Source of the DNA: Turritopsis dohrnii
Lineage: Eukaryota; Cnidaria; Hydrozoa; Anthoathecata; Oceaniidae
DNA length: 64,000 nt
Assembly (NCBI GenBank): GCA_027922465.2
Contig: BQMF02000113.1
Location: 248,001-312,000 of the forward strand
Direction: 5' to 3'
Shown here: positions 1 through 11,709 of the stretch, in pieces
How the letters are laid out: each line of letters opens with the position of its first letter
Numbering within the stretch: the first letter of the stretch is position 1
The notes under the pieces: generated by a model
Told to the model about the DNA's origin: nothing
The model's input: only the letters and a program-made list of their open reading frames with translations
Databases searched by the model: none
Program-made: the position numbers and the translations under genes

Positions 1-216
1 CTTGACCAACCATCGACATCATGATATCAAACCATGAGTTTCATTTTTTTATTGTTATTGTATTTTTATTTTGCTTTTATAAAAGAAAAAATATTTTGAA
101 TGCATATTGATATTACAGAAAACCTAATCGTATTATGTCGATATTGAAAGAAAAAAATTCAAACTAAAAGAATGTTCGAGAACAAATTTACCTTAATAGT
201 AATTAAAAACACAAAC

Positions 217-2126
217 TGTTAGGTGAGAATTATTTTGTTCTATCTCCATTTTTGGAAAAAATGAGCTCTTATTGTTTTCAAGCTTTTCAGGATCATTTCG
301 TTCTTTCTCCGTGAGCTTTTCCCAAAAACAAGCGCAAAATCGCCTTCAAACGACAGTCTGATATTGTTTTGTCTCCTTATTTGTTATAACGCGTTAAAAT
401 TATTATGTTTTATCTCCAAAAGCCAAGCAAATACGGCTTATTCTATGTACAGGTTGATACGAGGTTATTGATTTGCCCTGAAACTGCTGTTAGATAAATA
501 GTGGAGATTGTTTGTTTTTATTGTATTTTCAAAATGGCAAACGTGGAAGCGATTTATCAATCATAAGATGCTGATAAAGCCTTAAAAGTGCATTCATTTT
601 CTGTGGTTTGAATATAATCACAAACATTAATGTCATGCAAATATAAAAAGTCACATGAGAACATACAAAGGACATTAATCAATTGGCAAAATAGCCAACC
701 TTCACCCTAGAAAATTTACCGCAATCTTCAAATACGCAGTTTTAAAATATAAATTGTATAGATTGGTACCAAACTTATCTTTTTTCACTTTAATGTAATC
801 TTACAAAAAGCAACATTAATAGGAGGCATATAGGCAACCATACTCTCAAGATCATCCTTTTTGGCCTTTGAAATCAATCTGCTAACTTTCAAAACTTTTG
901 CAAACGGGATTTATTGAAAGTTTTGGGTAGACTTTCTGGTTTATTGATTCTTGGTCAGTTTACCCTGTTTAAAAGGGTCGGTAAATTTTTCTTTATAGAA
1001 GACATGGTTTGGATTGTTTTTGCAATGAACAACTGTTTTGATTGAAAAATACGGAACAGATTTATAATTAAGCAATGCAGCAACTTGAATGAAGTTCTCA
1101 ATGCTGTCTGATTGCACTTGTATTACCATGAAAGGATGTTTTTGATTCACATTTGGTAGCATTTGCACCAACCCAAGTGGAGAAAATATCTCGACTGGAG
1201 AGAAGGCCCTGTCAATTTGACTATGAATATTATCAACTTTTTGAATGCTGGAACGACTAGGTTGACAAAACCTCTGTTCGATTACAACTATCTCTGTCGA
1301 AAAATAAACTCTTGAAGGACAGAGCAGACTTATAACTGTTTCGATTTTGTGCAACGCACGAGTCAAATCAAAGTATAACTTTTTTAATGGCATTTTCATC
1401 CTTAAGAATTGTTTCCAGTATTGACATTGTAGTACTGGCAATGTCATTCCGTCCCTGTTCCAGTTATGCTCCAAAGCACACAATACCCTTTCTTGTATGA
1501 ACAATATATATATGAATGGTGATAGCTTTCTTTTGTATTAAAAGTTCCTACTTTAGATTTTGGCAAGCTTATAACATTTTCTAAGCCAATACAAACAACA
1601 GCTACCTTTTCATCTTTAATTTCACAAGCGTTTTTTCGTTCAGCCCTGTTGTCATTTTTAGACGTAACGTGTCTGTTGTATTTTACTGTCAGCTCATAAC
1701 AAAGACTTTTAAGCAAAATTTGTAGTCTTTTTAAATTCCAAATTAAGATTTTGGAGTGCCCAAGCAACTCCAAGTGTTATACACAGAAGCAACATAAAGG
1801 AAAATTGATGTTTTTCGTACTGTATAAAATATTTTTTGTCAGTTAAAGGTGAATTTGCATGGAGTTAAAACAAAATAATTTTAATAAATATCACTTGTTT
1901 CGCTACCATTTTGTTCTATCTCCAATTGCAAACTTTCCCTGGAGGAGAGTGGGTACTAGTAAATTTGAAATAATTTTTGATTAGGGACTCCAAATACAAT
2001 GTATTCAAAATGTACCAAGTAACTTTCCATAGAAAGGTTTCTTAAAGATTTTGTCTGGTTATGAAATTTAAAACTTAATTTTCTCAGTTTAAAGAAATTG
2101 GAGTACAAAATAATTCTCACCTAACG
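217..2126 (-). mobile_element. TIR DNA transposon, unclassified, decayed
   Basis: The ends are inverted repeats: about 25 bp beginning TGTTAGGTGAGAATTATTTT at 217, with the complementary end at 2126. The flanks carry a 4-bp target duplication, AAAC (213-216 and 2127-2130). Removing the element rejoins the surrounding Helitron-like sequence in the form seen uninterrupted at about 4780, 24960 and 35105 (acacaaac followed by gacagaat), so the boundaries are well supported. It holds a broken minus-strand gene. The superfamily cannot be named from the ends alone. Confidence 0.7.
941..1773 (-). pseudogene. Transposase-like protein remnant with D-S-C-x2-Q-N-R-N motif
   Basis: Coding remains run from 1773 to 941 on the minus strand with at least two frameshifts. 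The first segment (1773-1444) ends near a Y-C-V-L-W. In a second frame the motif D-S-C-V-A-Q-N-R-N is encoded at 1338-1364. The last segment (1504-941) holds V-D-x-I-H-S-x-I-D and I-F-S-P. I recall this combination (DSC..QNRN followed by HS.I-D/E) from repeated proteins of cnidarian and other animal genomes thought to be transposases, but could not verify it. It lies wholly inside the TIR element at 217-2126, which fits a dead transposase. Confidence 0.5.
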
Positions 2127-2930
2127 AAACGTAAAGACAGAATTTTGTATAGCTAATTTTTAATAACTGAAAACCATCTGTGGAACCATTTTTGAAAACA
2201 GGGTAAATTCTCCTCTCCTAGCTAATTCAAAACACAACAGTAAACAACCCTGCATTCTTTATTTATTCAGCATACTAATTGTGTTCTAACTAAATAGATA
2301 TATACTATTTTAACTTTGGTTTATCTTCAAACATAAGAGGATACCTTTCAAAACCAATTCAAATCATCATGCTTGTAAACAACATTGATCATCTTGCAGC
2401 CTTTTTCAAACACTTCTAAACTGTTTACTTCCTATATTCATACCTGTAAACAAATTTTAATAAAACTTTTTATAACACTTTATATTTACTTTCCAGCACA
2501 CTTTTCTACTGCAAACACATAGCTAAATATCCTTGCTCTTACTCTCTTTAATATTTATTTTTTCGTTAACAGAAATGAAGAACCTTATAAATGGACTCTG
2601 TTGCTATGAATTTTTCGGCCAATCAAAATAGCGCATTTCAAGAGTTTTCCTTTATTAGCCAATAAAAACGATCAGCGCCGGGGCTTCCCAATATACAAGA
2701 TCCTTTTGCAAAACCACCTTTCCCTCATTTTGATGCAGTAGGAAACGGTTTCATTTCGGCCTTTTTACTTGGGCATATAAGCCCATTGGCGAATGGACTA
2801 ACTACCGCTATATGACCACGATTACGAAGATTTTGACCGTAAATTTTTTAAAAAAAACATCACTCTCTATGTTAAATGTGTTACACACATTGCGGATTAG
2901 TATAGCGCGATAATATATATTTGATTATAG

Positions 2931-3990
2931 CACTTAGTTAATGAAGACGGCAGGAAGATCTTAAGAGATCATCACATAGCTGAAAGAATGACGATTAACG
3001 CGGAAAACAACTGTTTCATCACCATGAAAGATCATAAGGAGAACTTTCTTAATAACCCAACGACCCGACTCATTAATCCTGCAAAAAACGAACTTGAAAG
3101 AATTAATAAAATGATAATCGCAAAATTCAACATCCAACTACGATCGATTTGCAAACTCGACCAGTGGAAAAGTACATCAAACGTAATAGATTGGTTCAAA
3201 AAGATCAACAACAAGAAAAACCACAAATTTATGATGTTTGACGTGAAAGATTTTTATCCCTCTATAAACGAAAAACTTCTCAAAAATGCCATAAGATTCG
3301 CTGAAACGTTAATACAAATTGACAACCAAGACAAGGAAATAATCTCTCACGCTCGCAAATCTCTTCTCTTCAACCACAACGAATGCTGGGTCAAAAAAGG
3401 AAACAAACTTTTTGATGTGACGATGAGCGCCTATGACGGCGCGGAGGTTTGTGAAGTGGTAGGCTGCTTTATATTTTCAACTATCGCGACAAAATACAGA
3501 AGAGAATATTATACAGAGGCGATGGATTAGCAGTATTTAAAAACGTTTCTGGTCCCCAAAGTGAATGAATAAAGAAAGATTTCCAGAAAGTATTCAAAAA
3601 ACACGACCTGGAAATTGTGATCCAGTGTAATATGAAGATCTTCAACTACCTGGACGTCACACTAAACCTAAACACCGGAGTATACAAACCTTATCGGAAA
3701 CCTGACAACGAAATCAACTACGTACACATTCATTCCAACTATCCACCAAACATAATCAAAGAGATCCCCACTTCCATCCAAAACCAACTATCAAACCTTT
3801 CTGCAAACGAAGAGATATTCCATGAGGCAACACTTTACTACCAAACAGCTCTTGAAAGATCAGGGTACTACCATGAATTCCAATACACTCCCATGACAAT
3901 AAAACGACGCAAAAAGAACAGAACAAGGAAAATAACATGGTTCAATCCTCCATTTAACAACAACCTCTCCACCAACATTGAAAGACAATG
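2931..3990 (+). pseudogene. Penelope-like reverse transcriptase fragment
   Basis: The frame is open from 2931 to 3530 (ATG at 2988) and continues at 3617-3991 after a frameshift and stop. Visible motifs in order: I-T-M-K-D-H-K; R-L-I-N-P-A-K; the RT motif A region F-D-V-K-D-F-Y-P-S-I; Y-D-G-A-E-V-C-E-V-V-G; then L-Y-R-G-D-G-L, where the usual D-D pair has become G-D. The second segment has Y-L-D-V-T-L, P-Y-R-K-P and S-N-Y-P-P, then an R/K-rich tract and W-F-N-P-P. This order matches endonuclease-linked RTs repeated in cnidarian genomes that I believe are Penelope-like; another RT class is possible. The C-terminal part is missing, cut at the junction with the next repeat. It is inactive, given the mutated catalytic motif and frameshift. 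Confidence 0.6.
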
Positions 3991-5792
3991 ATAAGTTTGC
4001 CCATGTTGTAGAGTATTGAATATAACTGGTAATAATTTTTACCAGTTTTAGTCAATGTGAGTTGAACCGAGAGAGAGGATTAGTCAATTAAATATTTACC
4101 AACTATTTACCTAATCATAGCAAAGTAACTCCTACGTAAAACAAATCATAATAAAACTAATGCAAACCTATAGACCAAAGAATCCAACATCCCACTATTA
4201 TAATAATGCGTATAAATGCATATGTGTATCACTGGAACTAAACCGAATAAAAGTTTCGAAAACTTATTTTTTACCCTGGAGACGTGAAACAAACATTGCA
4301 ACACTTAAAATGCCCTACTTCAGACCAAAATCATGTTTTTACATGCAGAAGATTTAATGCAGAAACAAATGAAAATACAACAAAGAAGTATATATTGCAT
4401 ACGCAGAATAGAAGTAAATTTAGTGTAAAAAAAGCAATATATAATACAGAACACAAAAGCAAACATTAAATAACATTACAAAATGTGAATTGAAAACAAA
4501 TCGATGCCTTCCAACTGTGTTTCTTTCGTGTTGAAGTTACATTGGACAGAATTTTTGAAATTGATAATCTGTTCTTCACCAGCCATCAACATCATGATTA
4601 AAACCATGAGTTTCATTTCTTTATGGTTATTGTATTTTTTATTTTGCTTATCTAAAAGAAAAAAGATTTCGAATGCGTAATGATTCAAATACCTAACCGT
4701 ATTATGACAAACAAACAAACAAACAATAAAAAAGGAACTTCCAGAACATATATTAAACTTAAAAATAATAATTAAAGACACAAACTTAATAAGAGAATTT
4801 GTATAGCTAAAGATTTCTTAACAAATGAAAACATTCAAAAAGTATACAAAAAAACTTAATCATACAATGACGATATCGAAAGAAAAACAAAACAAACTAA
4901 AAGAAACCTTGAGAAAGCATTAACCTTAAAAAACACAACCGTAATGACAGAACATTGACATCTGTGGAACCATTTTTAAACTCAGTGAAAAACTCCTAAT
5001 TCACAACACTTATTCTTTACTCATCCAGCATACTAACTGTCTTCTTAGTAAATAGATCTATATTATTTTAACTTTGGTTTAACTTCAAACAAAAGACGAT
5101 TATGTATACCTTTCAATAATCAATTCACATCATCATCATCACAACATTTTCTGCTCTTCTGCTGCAGCCATTTTTAAACACTTCTAAACTCTTTACTTTC
5201 TATATTTCATACCTGTAAACAAATAACTAAGTAAAGTATTTACTTTCCAGCACACTTTCCTACTGCAAACATGTACTAAATACCTCTGTAAACTTTCTTT
5301 ACCTTCCAGTAAGTTTCTACTGTACATGCACAGAAATATGCTTTCTCCCACTCAATCTCGCCAGCATTTTGTGCTGAAAAACATAAAACAGACTTCTTGT
5401 TTGCCGACACTGTTTCTGACTTGATATTGGTCCAGTATTGATCGAAGATTAAAGGTTTTTGTAATAAGAAATTCACCCAGTCTTGCTTCGTGCTCAACCA
5501 AATTCACCTTCGTCTGCTTCTGTCTGTAGACTAACGGATTTACTAACCGATTCCGCTGCCATCGATTTTTGATTTTCGGCAGCCAATCAAAACGGCGAAA
5601 AAAAGATTTCTTGCGTTTTGATTGGCTTAAAGAAAACTGACGTTAGATCCTCCGTAATCGTGAATGTGTCTTGCGTGGTTTAACTGCCGCTATATGACCA
5701 CGATTAAGAAGATTTTGACCGTTAAAAAAAACAAAAACAAACACTCTCTGAGTTAATTGCGTTGCACACGATTGCGGATTATTATAAGTAGA
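3991..5792 (-). mobile_element. Helitron-like element family C, copy 4
   Basis: This minus-strand copy has its 5' end at about 5792 (TC, then TTATAATAATCCGC). It matches 37.3-40.2 kb almost end to end. Shared tracts include 'gcccatgttgtagagtattg' at 4000, the ACAAAC run at 4710, and CCAATCAAAA at 5582. The terminal 80 or so bases seen at 37233-37310 are missing, so the 3' end is truncated against the RT fragment. Reading frames inside are shadows. Confidence 0.6.
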
Positions 5793-7369
5793 TTTTGCCT
5801 ATTATCAGTATCGTGAATGGGAAGTTTATGCTCTTACTATTTTCTCTGTCTCATGTTATTTCAGGTGAATAAGGCATTATCAATTTACTATTTGTAGCGT
5901 GTGCCTGGATGAAACTTTATAGATTAGAGAGAAATAACTGAGGGCAAAAATAGCAACAGCTGACATAAAATTCTTTAATGAAATTAGATAATCAAAACTA
6001 AATGGTTTTCAAAGCGACAATGAAGAGCGAAGAAATAAATCAGTTATATAACGTGTTCGTATAACCGTTATATATATGTACATATGCTATTCGAGTTCTT
6101 TCTAAAAACGTAATTATAATAAAATAATAAATGTTTGATTATATAAATATATTTGCTTATTATCAGTGCTGTGAATGGGAAGTTTATACTCTTATTAATT
6201 TCTATGTTTCGTGTTATTATTTCAGGTGTATAAGGCATTATCAAGAGCGATCACTATCAATTTATGAATTGACACAAAACATTATTGTCGTGGAATATGT
6301 GGTATATTTGAAAGAAAGGAACTGCTGAACCAAGACAGGAGTAAATGTCAATGTGAAGTATTGGGCATTTCCAGCCATATGTGCTTATAAACTAATACTA
6401 TGAGGAAACAGTGATTCAAAGATATCTTCAGTTATCATTCATTTAAAAGGAACATGTGACCGATTCAAGAAATGTCTGAAGTTGCAACATAAAGCTGAAT
6501 GTTGATAATTATGTCTGGGTTAATTTAGCTGAACATTTTCTTAGAATAGATCATTTTTATTCGGGCTACTTTTGCCATTGTGAGTGTCAGAATTTTGAAT
6601 CTGTGCTTATACATAAAAGAACTGGAAATGATTGATCATAAAGTGTTTCATCTCACATTCACAAAATCAAAACCTTGAACATCCGACTATCAAACCCGAC
6701 CTCGTTTTGATTCTTTACATAGTGACATTACTTGACAATAATTATCCATAACTGAAAATTGCTAGGAGCCAATTTCTGTTAATTTTCTGCAAAATCACCA
6801 CATCTAAACGAAGCAACGGAGCACGGTTTGGTAAACTTTCGACACTTGAAATAATACGGAAAAAGTCTTTTGAATCGCGATATATCTAAAACGTGTACAT
6901 TATATTGATATGATACATTGCATCAGTTTCAAGAAAACAAACATAAATAACATATCTTTTCAGTTTGATATGGATGCGTATTCAAGTATTCAACTCGCTA
7001 GCCAGAATTTGTCAAATAAATATCCAACTTTCACGCATTCCATATTTTTGCTGGCGAACGGTTGATTACACGCACCCACTCCGTAACCCTTACATTTCAA
7101 TAATGAATTTTGTTCCAGTTAACTGAATGTTCCAATTTTGGCCGAATCTGGAAATTATTTCCAGCCAGTATTGATTACCAGTACCGTACTGATTACGATT
7201 TTAGAATACCATGAAAGAATACCATGCAAACATGCACAAAATCATTCAAGACTAAAGTACGTTTCAAATAAACTTGCACAGTTTTTATAAATGCTTGGCA
7301 AATTGTAAGGTTATGAGATATTTCAAAATTTCTTTTTACGCTGTGTCAAGGTTGCATAATCTTCGAAAC
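5793..7369. other. Gene-free stretch with an internal direct repeat
   Basis: No coding region can be supported here. A segment of about 90 bp at 5795-5885 (with 'gtgaatgggaagtttat' and 'aaggcattatcaa') recurs in the same orientation at 6147-6245, roughly 350 bp away and about 80% alike by eye. A short tract at 7110-7180 resembles 11130-11190. The remainder is AT-rich without recognisable structure. Confidence 0.5.
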
Positions 7370-7373
7370 TTAA

Positions 7374-7769
7374 GCTTCGGGGACACGGGCAACATTTTTC
7401 ATGCGATTGCAACAAAATATTTTTTGTTGCAGTCGCACGTAGTGTCACCTATGTTGGGTTTCTTGCAACAAAATACTGCGTGCTCTTGTCGGAAGCCATG
7501 CTGTTATGATTACGGAAGCAAACTTGTTTTGACATGTCAGCAAAAATAAACGAATATCATTGGATTAAAACAAAATTTTTGTATAAAAGCATGTTCCAAA
7601 TGTGGGGACACTAGCAACATTTTACAAAACGCATTTGCAACATGAAAAATTTGTTGCTGCAACACTTTTATGGGTGAAATTTGTTGCAACAACAAACAAA
7701 TATAGTATGGGGACACGAGCAACAAATGTCTTGCAATCTCATGAAAAATGTTGCCCGTTTCCCCGAAGC
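7374..7769. mobile_element. MITE with long inverted repeats and TTAA-type target
   Basis: A 396-bp element lies between TTAA (7370-7373) and TTTA (7770-7773, probably a mutated TTAA). The ends are inverted repeats of about 40 bp: GCTTCGGGGACACGGGCAAC on the left, and the complement of GCTTCGGGGAAACGGGCAAC on the right. Inside, the unit GGGGACAC-n2-GCAACA recurs near 7604 and 7711 with TTGTTGC/GCAACAA palindromes between. A TTAA target suggests piggyBac or Kolobok; the terminal bases do not decide which. Confidence 0.7.
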
Positions 7770-7773
7770 TTTA

Positions 7774-8025
7774 GGTCGCATGTTTCTCGTGTTTACAATT
7801 TTGTAAGGATTATGTGACTTTAAAGGATTATATCTTGCGATCTATTTTAATTTTTTGAAAAATTATTTCGCCTTTTCAACATTTAAAGATTAAAGTTTGT
7901 CTCCGAAAAACTTTAGCTAATTTGGTCTTTTCTATAAAAAACTCGTTTTTTCATCTTCGTTTTTCTCCTTCTATTTTCATTATTCTTCCAATTTTTTTAT
8001 ATCATGAAAAAGTGTAATAAATGTA
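7774..8025. other. AT-rich spacer
   Basis: Homopolymer-rich sequence with no gene, repeat or regulatory signal that I can support. Confidence 0.4.
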
Positions 8026-8275
8026 CAATGAATTTTCACTAAAGGTTTTTTTTTTAAACTGTGTGACCACAAAACGAAAATGGAAATAACGCTCAAATAG
8101 CATACATTAACAGTAAAACAGTCACATGCTGTGCAACTATTGTGCAACTACTGTGTGGGTGATAGCAACTTATCAGTCGCTGACTTTTGTGCGGATTTAT
8201 ATAATTCCTGTTCTAAATTTCTTTTGTGATTGAAAACTTGTGAGAACTGAAATGAATATCAACCAGAGCCCCAAA
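8026..8275. repeat. Duplicated tract, pair of 25620-25845
   Basis: About 230 bp match 25620-25845 in the same orientation: 'gtgcaactattgtg', 'gatagca..cttatcagtcg', 'tgcggattta', and 'tttcttttgtgattgaaaac'. It is the first of three collinear matches between 8.0-10.7 kb and 25.6-34.5 kb. No open frame is conserved between the two copies, so it is treated as non-coding. Confidence 0.6.
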
Positions 8276-8835
8276 CGTCTTACACAAACCAACATTTTCT
8301 TTAAGGTTGTTAGGCCTTTTTATAAGCTGTGTCGTGCCGAGCCGAACTCGTTAAATTTTCTCTGAGACAAAAGAAGTATATGTGCGTGAAGTGAGTAGCA
8401 TATGATAATTTTTTCCAAGACCTTATGGTAGAAAAGCACCCGTTTCATCGAAGAAAGATAAATAAATGAATAAGTGTTTTTTAATTATGATTACATGAAA
8501 CCAAAAATAAATTCAAACACGCAACTTTCAACTAGATCTTTGAAACCTGGTTCTGACCTGGCCATTATCACGACTACAGCGATTAAAAAAATTAATCGTC
8601 ACAGCATCCATGTGTGAACACTCTCAAGTATTTCAATAGACTGAATTCAAAACACACATCAAGGAGAAAGAAAAGATAAAAGTAAAGAAACCAAACCTAT
8701 GGTAGCTGCATTTTATATTATAGGAAACTTGTACACAATCAAAATTTCCATGAAATTCGCACACGCTTCGAAATTTGATCCAAAATGGGATCTGATTTAT
8801 TTTAAATAAATAACGTTCGAAAGAAATAAACAGAA

Positions 8836-9480
8836 AAAAAAGAAACACTAAAATAGAATATATTAATAGTAAAACATTCCTAAATTATACAATATAAAGT
8901 ATTATTGACTTCAAAGCAAACCGTCAGAGATAGTTAACACTATGATAACTGACAAGTTCCGTTATTCCTGTTTTCTATTGTGGCCCGATACCAGCTGTGT
9001 AGAAATAGCAGATTGTATAAGTTCAGCCAGTTTAGTTATAAGTAAAAGAGAAGGAGAAGGAGCACTAACTACTAAAGCATGGAGTTATCTAGGTTAAGCT
9101 GCCACCTAACGTCATTGAACTGTCACATTCTGCAGTACTAATTACTTCCGCTTGAATCAATCCTGGTTCATTCGTTCAACCGTTAACAGTGGAGGCTTTT
9201 ATCAGATGTACTTTTCGAGATTTACTCAGATTTGATCCTGTGTTTCTTAAGACAACAGTCATCCAACATCAATTCGGAATGGAAAGTCAGCATTTTTCCA
9301 TTTCCCAGTTAACGTTACAAATTACGGTGAGGTGGTTTATTTTTTTTAATAGAAACTTTGTAAGAGGCATGACCGATGTACCTTTTCCAAAAGCGTTCGC
9401 TGACCCTGACCACCAATTATTGGACTGTTTAATTCGCTTTATAGTGATTGTTTGCCTTCCTTCTTGAATAAAAATAATGT
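8836..9480. repeat. Duplicated tract, pair of 28430-29210
   Basis: The tract aligns by eye with 28430-29210 in the same orientation: 'atagaatatatta', 'gttattcctgtttt', 'gccagtttagt', 'ccatttcccagtt', 'gaccaccaattatt'. A 92-codon frame at 9189-9467 has a partner at 28966, but the two proteins diverge in length and in most residues. Conservation therefore looks like DNA homology of a duplicated locus rather than of a protein. Confidence 0.6.
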
Positions 9481-9769
9481 CTTTCATTTGTTTCTATTAC
9501 AGAATAAATGCATCTTTTGTACACTTTACATTATATCCGAATTCGTGATTCCTTTGAAACATATAAATTGCTTTGATGCTTTTTCTGGTCACTGCTAGCG
9601 TTGTCACAATGGTGGAAACAAATAAAAAAGGTCTTTTCATCTTCATTTCAAAGAGGTTGCGGTGAAGAGAGTAACACAAATACAGTAAAGGTGGCTCAGT
9701 AAAGGTCGCTCAGTAAACAAGACTTCTATCTGAAGGCAGCTTTTTTGTGTTATAATATTCTTATAATAT

Positions 9770-10138
9770 TTCTTTATGTATCGGTTTTTAAACATTTTGA
9801 TTGCTCGAAAAAAACTTAACCCGTCTCAGACAGTCAGACAAGCGTTAGGATACACTGGCAAACCTTACATGCTGCCACGTTCTGCCACTGCTGCTTTTTG
9901 TCCAAGATGTTTAATCAGTTAGTTTTTTTGTATTTAGTTGATGTTTAGTTGATATAAGTCAACGGTGGTCCTTGGAATATAAAACTAACGATAATAATAA
10001 AAACAAAACGTTATCTCTATTGGTTCACCAGCAAATAAAAGTCACGTTTGATTGGGGTTGCAATGTATTTGTTTCGAAATCACGTCGCACACAAAAAAAG
10101 AAATAATTTCGCTCACAACTCAATCTACGATTTAAATT
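9770..10138 (-). mobile_element. Decayed family A Helitron-like fragment
   Basis: Read on the minus strand, this tract follows the body of the 850-bp units at 20-23.5 kb: the start 'atggtaga..gagttgtgagcg', the 'gcaaccccaatc' region, 'gcagcagtggcagaacgtgg', 'gtctgagacgg' and 'gagcaatcaaaatg'. It lacks the GTCT microsatellite and the hairpin-CTAG end, so both termini are gone, and it is more diverged than the array copies. Confidence 0.65.
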
Positions 10139-10429
10139 TACCATTTTTTACCATTAAAAACCTTTGCAAAATTTTGACCGCATTTTAAAAATGTAAGCAT
10201 TCCACAAACTAGTTCATAACTAGTGGTAGCAGAAGACACTAAAATGCTTTTACTCCACTAACAGACTTAATGAGAGATTTACAAAAATGACGTATAAGAG
10301 CAAATGTGATAACAATAACAAGCACCAAAAGAGACAGCAAACCATAATCAAACATCCTTAAACGCATGGAAGTCGAAAACATTTTTGATTCATTAAACAT
10401 TAAGAGAGTGATACTTAAAGACGAACATA

Positions 10430-11060
10430 GCTACATGTATAAGTGCTTTATAAGTGTTCTTTAAAACACACTGGCATATTAGAATGTTATGTTGCCGTTG
10501 GTCATAATTGTTCTTCTGCATCAATGATTGGATCTTATTATGCCAGTTAACTAAACTTCATCGGCACACCTTCTTATTGGTACGTACGTAAGTACCACGG
10601 TTGTGTCTGTCACGTTAAAGTAGCTAAAACCAAAACAGTACATCCGTGGGAATTTGAACACTGTCTGAATTCTTTGTAATCGAGTTTTCAATAGAATTAC
10701 AAACATAACTGTCTCTGTAACAGACCTCAAAATCAATAACTTCGTTCGAGTTGTAGTTTGCGTTTAACTTATTTCTAAATACCCAAGCGCCTTTCACATT
10801 AATTGGATTAATTGATTGGTTCAATTTAAAGCACTTGGAAAGTAAGTAATTTACAGTGTGAGAAATTTCAAATCTCTTTTGACACTTAAATACGTTTTTG
10901 ATTTTTAAACAGGTTGCTAATCTTCTTCCTGTTGTTCCCCATTGACATTGACATTGTTTTGACAAGCATTAACAAGTTGTTCCCAGCCTCTCTTTCACGC
11001 ATCCGCCTGAATTACTTAATTCGCTTCATTTAAATTTTAGAGGCTTTCCATTGTGGAAGG
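10430..11060. repeat. Duplicated tracts shared with 34240-34510 and 63550-63840
   Basis: 10430-10690 matches 34240-34510 ('gctttataagtgttctt', 'ttatgccagtt', 'acatccgt'). 10810-11060 matches 63550-63840 ('aaagcacttggaaagtaagt', 'gttccccattgacattgaca', 'gcatccg'). The first match is collinear with the duplicated tracts further left. A 113-codon minus frame (10624-10965) overlaps both parts but does not resemble a known family, and I do not call it a gene. Confidence 0.55.
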
Positions 11061-11304
11061 TTTGTTTCGTACAGTACTTCCAAGGACTGTCGAATCATCG
11101 CATTATATATTTATCAAACTGCTAATAAATTTGGTCCAAATTAACCGAATATTCCAATTCTGGTCTGGAAATGATTTCTAGACAGTTGTCATGAAAATTC
11201 TCTATTTTAGCAAATAAGTCTACGCAATGCACGAAGGCATTCATGGCTATGTAAATTAGTACAAAGAGAGGGACGAAAAATTGTAAAATAATTTATTGCA
11301 CTAT

Positions 11305-11390
11305 CCCAGTGGGCAAAAAGACGTCCTCAGGATGTCCCATAGAGGTCCAAAATGTCTAGATGACGTCTCATGGGAGCAACACGTGGACTT
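11305..11390 (+). mobile_element. Unpaired 5' end of a Tnp2/CACTA-like element
   Basis: The sequence starts CCCAGTGGGCA and continues with copies of GACGTC(C) (11320, 11364). This is the same terminus and subterminal motif as the complete element that begins at 12112. No matching right end lies close by; the only spare right end is at 25536. It is either a truncated copy or the left end of a larger, older element. Confidence 0.6.
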
Positions 11391-11622
11391 GTATCAGGCA
11401 TAGATAATTAAATTTAAGATTCTAAAATTCCTGTCCCATCAGTTCAGGAATCATGCAATGTTGCTAATACACCTTTGATTGCTGATCCATTTCAGCAGTT
11501 GATAAATTTTGAATTGTTTTTATTCTCCTGTGTGCTTTCTAAGAAAAAAAGTAGATCATTCTTAGTTCATGGAAGATCATTTTGTAAGTGATAACTTAAC
11601 TTAAAACTTAAAATTTACTCAC

Positions 11623-11709
11623 ATGCTCTTTTCTCGATTTAGCAGCACTCATGACTGCAAAATTCGGATTTCTTTCCTTTTGCATCTTCATTTCCTTCAT
11701 GAATTGCAC
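11623..11709 (-). other. Isolated exon-like segment, minus strand
   Basis: On the minus strand an acceptor (TTTTCCAG, ending at 11710) is followed by 29 open codons and a strong donor (GTGAGTAAAT, from 11622). The peptide begins V-Q-F-M-K-E-M-K and includes N-P-N-F-A-V-M-S-A-A-K; it is charged and helical in character. I do not recognise it. A second possible exon (19591 leftwards, K-D-V-R-E-A-Y-H-E-G) lies on the other side of the Tnp2 transposon, but their reading phases do not join directly. Confidence 0.25.

Larger units (their letters stand above)
1..2910 (-). mobile_element. Helitron-like element family C, copy 5, 3' end outside window
   Basis: This is a non-autonomous Helitron-like copy read on the minus strand. 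Its 5' end is at 2910, where the minus strand starts with TC and soon reaches TATACTAATCCGC. The body (about 2127-2900 and 1-216) matches the copies at 4-5.8, 34.5-36.7 and 37.2-40.2 kb, including the tract with CCAATCAAAA and the tract with ATGAGTTTCATTT at 36-48. The 3' end lies left of the window. A 1.9-kb TIR transposon (217-2126) interrupts it. No Rep/helicase reading frame is visible. Confidence 0.6.

Noticed and set aside
9189..9467. 92-codon frame conserved at 28966
   Set aside because: Frames differ in start, length and most residues; similarity is that of duplicated non-coding DNA.
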